NCBI GenBank assembly: GCA_027037575.1
Contig: JALVZP010000325.1
Location: 1 to 6,115, forward strand
Origin: Desulfobacterales bacterium
GTDB lineage: Bacteria; Desulfobacterota; DSM-4660; Desulfatiglandales; JALVZP01
Direction: 5' to 3'
DNA length: 6,115 nucleotides
The position numbers and the translations under genes are program-made. Below, in pieces: positions 5,702-6,115 of the stretch (position 1 is its first letter; each line of letters begins with the position of its first letter). The notes below the pieces were generated by a model. That model was not told the origin of the DNA, searched no databases, and saw nothing but the letters and a program-made list of their open reading frames with translations.

Positions 5702-6115
5702 ATGTTAATCTCGGGAAGATCTGTAAGCTTTTGATACAGTTCTATATGCTTTTCTGAAATAATAGACCACGAGATATTATCTTTTACATATCTTCTTCCA
5801 TTTTCACTCAATTTTTTGGAAAATTCTTGATCAGAAATTATCTTTACAATGGCATTTACAAATTCTTCCTTTGTGCTGCATGATATACCAGCACCTGAGT
5901 CCCTTATCACATTCTCCAATCCAGGGCTTTTACTAACCACTATTGGTCTTCCAAATGCAAGGCAGTGTGCAAGAATCCCACTCTGGGATGTAAGTCGATA
6001 GGGGAGGACAACTACATCTGCTGAGGAGATTATAGTATCAAATATATGCTGTGGGAGCCGACATCTTACAAATATAATATTGGCACTAGCTGCTGAGTTG
6101 TAAATATATTGAAAA
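5680..6115 (-). CDS. GT-B (GT4-like) glycosyltransferase, C-terminal part only
   Basis: The minus-strand frame is open to the right window edge, giving 144 residues of a longer protein; the real start lies outside. The visible part is the nucleotide-sugar-binding Rossmann domain of a GT4-type glycosyltransferase. It shows 'SADVVVLPYR' (residues 31-40 of the visible part), then 'TSQSGILAHCLAFGRPIV' (about 42-59), 'SPGLENVI' and the C-terminal helices ending in 'ELYQKLTD'. These match the usual order of elements, 'aDvvvlP', the donor-phosphate loop and 'A.G.PVV'. Both positions of the classic EX7E pair appear changed, to Thr and His, as far as it can be aligned by eye; an SG-containing loop of this kind occurs in some GT4 members. 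It would transfer a sugar in the cytoplasm, perhaps for a surface glycan. Donor and acceptor cannot be read from the sequence. A link to modification of the neighbouring pseudopilins is only a possibility. Confidence 0.88.
   Translation of the reverse strand, partial: FQYIYNSAASANIIFVRCRLPQHIFDTIISSADVVVLPYRLTSQSGILAHCLAFGRPIVVSKSPGLENVIRDSGAGISCSTKEEFVNAIVKIISDQEFSKKLSENGRRYVKDNISWSIISEKHIELYQKLTDLPEINIRIISTE

Noticed and set aside
1..6115. CRISPR array, tRNA/rRNA gene, insertion sequence or toxin-antitoxin pair
   Set aside because: No spaced repeats, cloverleaf-like segment, transposase motif or terminal inverted repeats were found; nearly all bases belong to six coherent genes.

Overview
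The window is AT-rich bacterial DNA (under 40% G+C by eye). Arginine is coded almost only by AGA/AGG, ATA is a common isoleucine codon, and CpG is scarce. These traits, the gene families and the apparent two-membrane cell-surface theme suggest an AT-rich, possibly thermophilic Gram-negative lineage such as Nitrospirota or a relative of Desulfobacterota. This placement is an inference; nothing here fixes the taxon. Coding density is very high: the only gaps are 45 and 53 bases, and each carries a candidate promoter. No RNA gene, insertion sequence, CRISPR array or attachment site was seen.

Plus strand: the window opens inside a B12-binding-type radical SAM protein (1-1260). After 45 bases comes a two-gene unit for a type IV filament / type II secretion machine: a GspE/PilB-family assembly ATPase (1306-2961) and a GspF/PilC-family inner-membrane platform protein (2954-4162), overlapping by 8 bases. 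A near-consensus sigma-70-type promoter sits so close to the ATPase ATG that its transcript would have almost no leader.

Minus strand, converging on this unit: the C-terminal half of a GT-B glycosyltransferase (5680-6115, cut by the window edge), then two prepilin-like proteins with type III signal peptides (5081-5626 and 4146-5081) joined by a TAATG stop/start overlap. The last pseudopilin gene overlaps the end of the platform gene tail to tail by 17 bases.

Together the four central genes give part of one filament-building machine: pseudopilin subunits inserted in the inner membrane, the platform protein that organises their extraction, and the hexameric ATPase that drives it. The ATPase has a recognisable tandem MshEN-type N-terminal module, which in relatives binds cyclic di-GMP. 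Prepilin peptidase, secretin and the remaining assembly proteins are not in the window. Points most worth a second look are the near-leaderless ATPase promoter, the stop/start hairpin and an unusually GC-rich hairpin in the larger pseudopilin mRNA, EF-hand-like loops in both pseudopilins, and the unrecognised C-terminal extension of the larger one.
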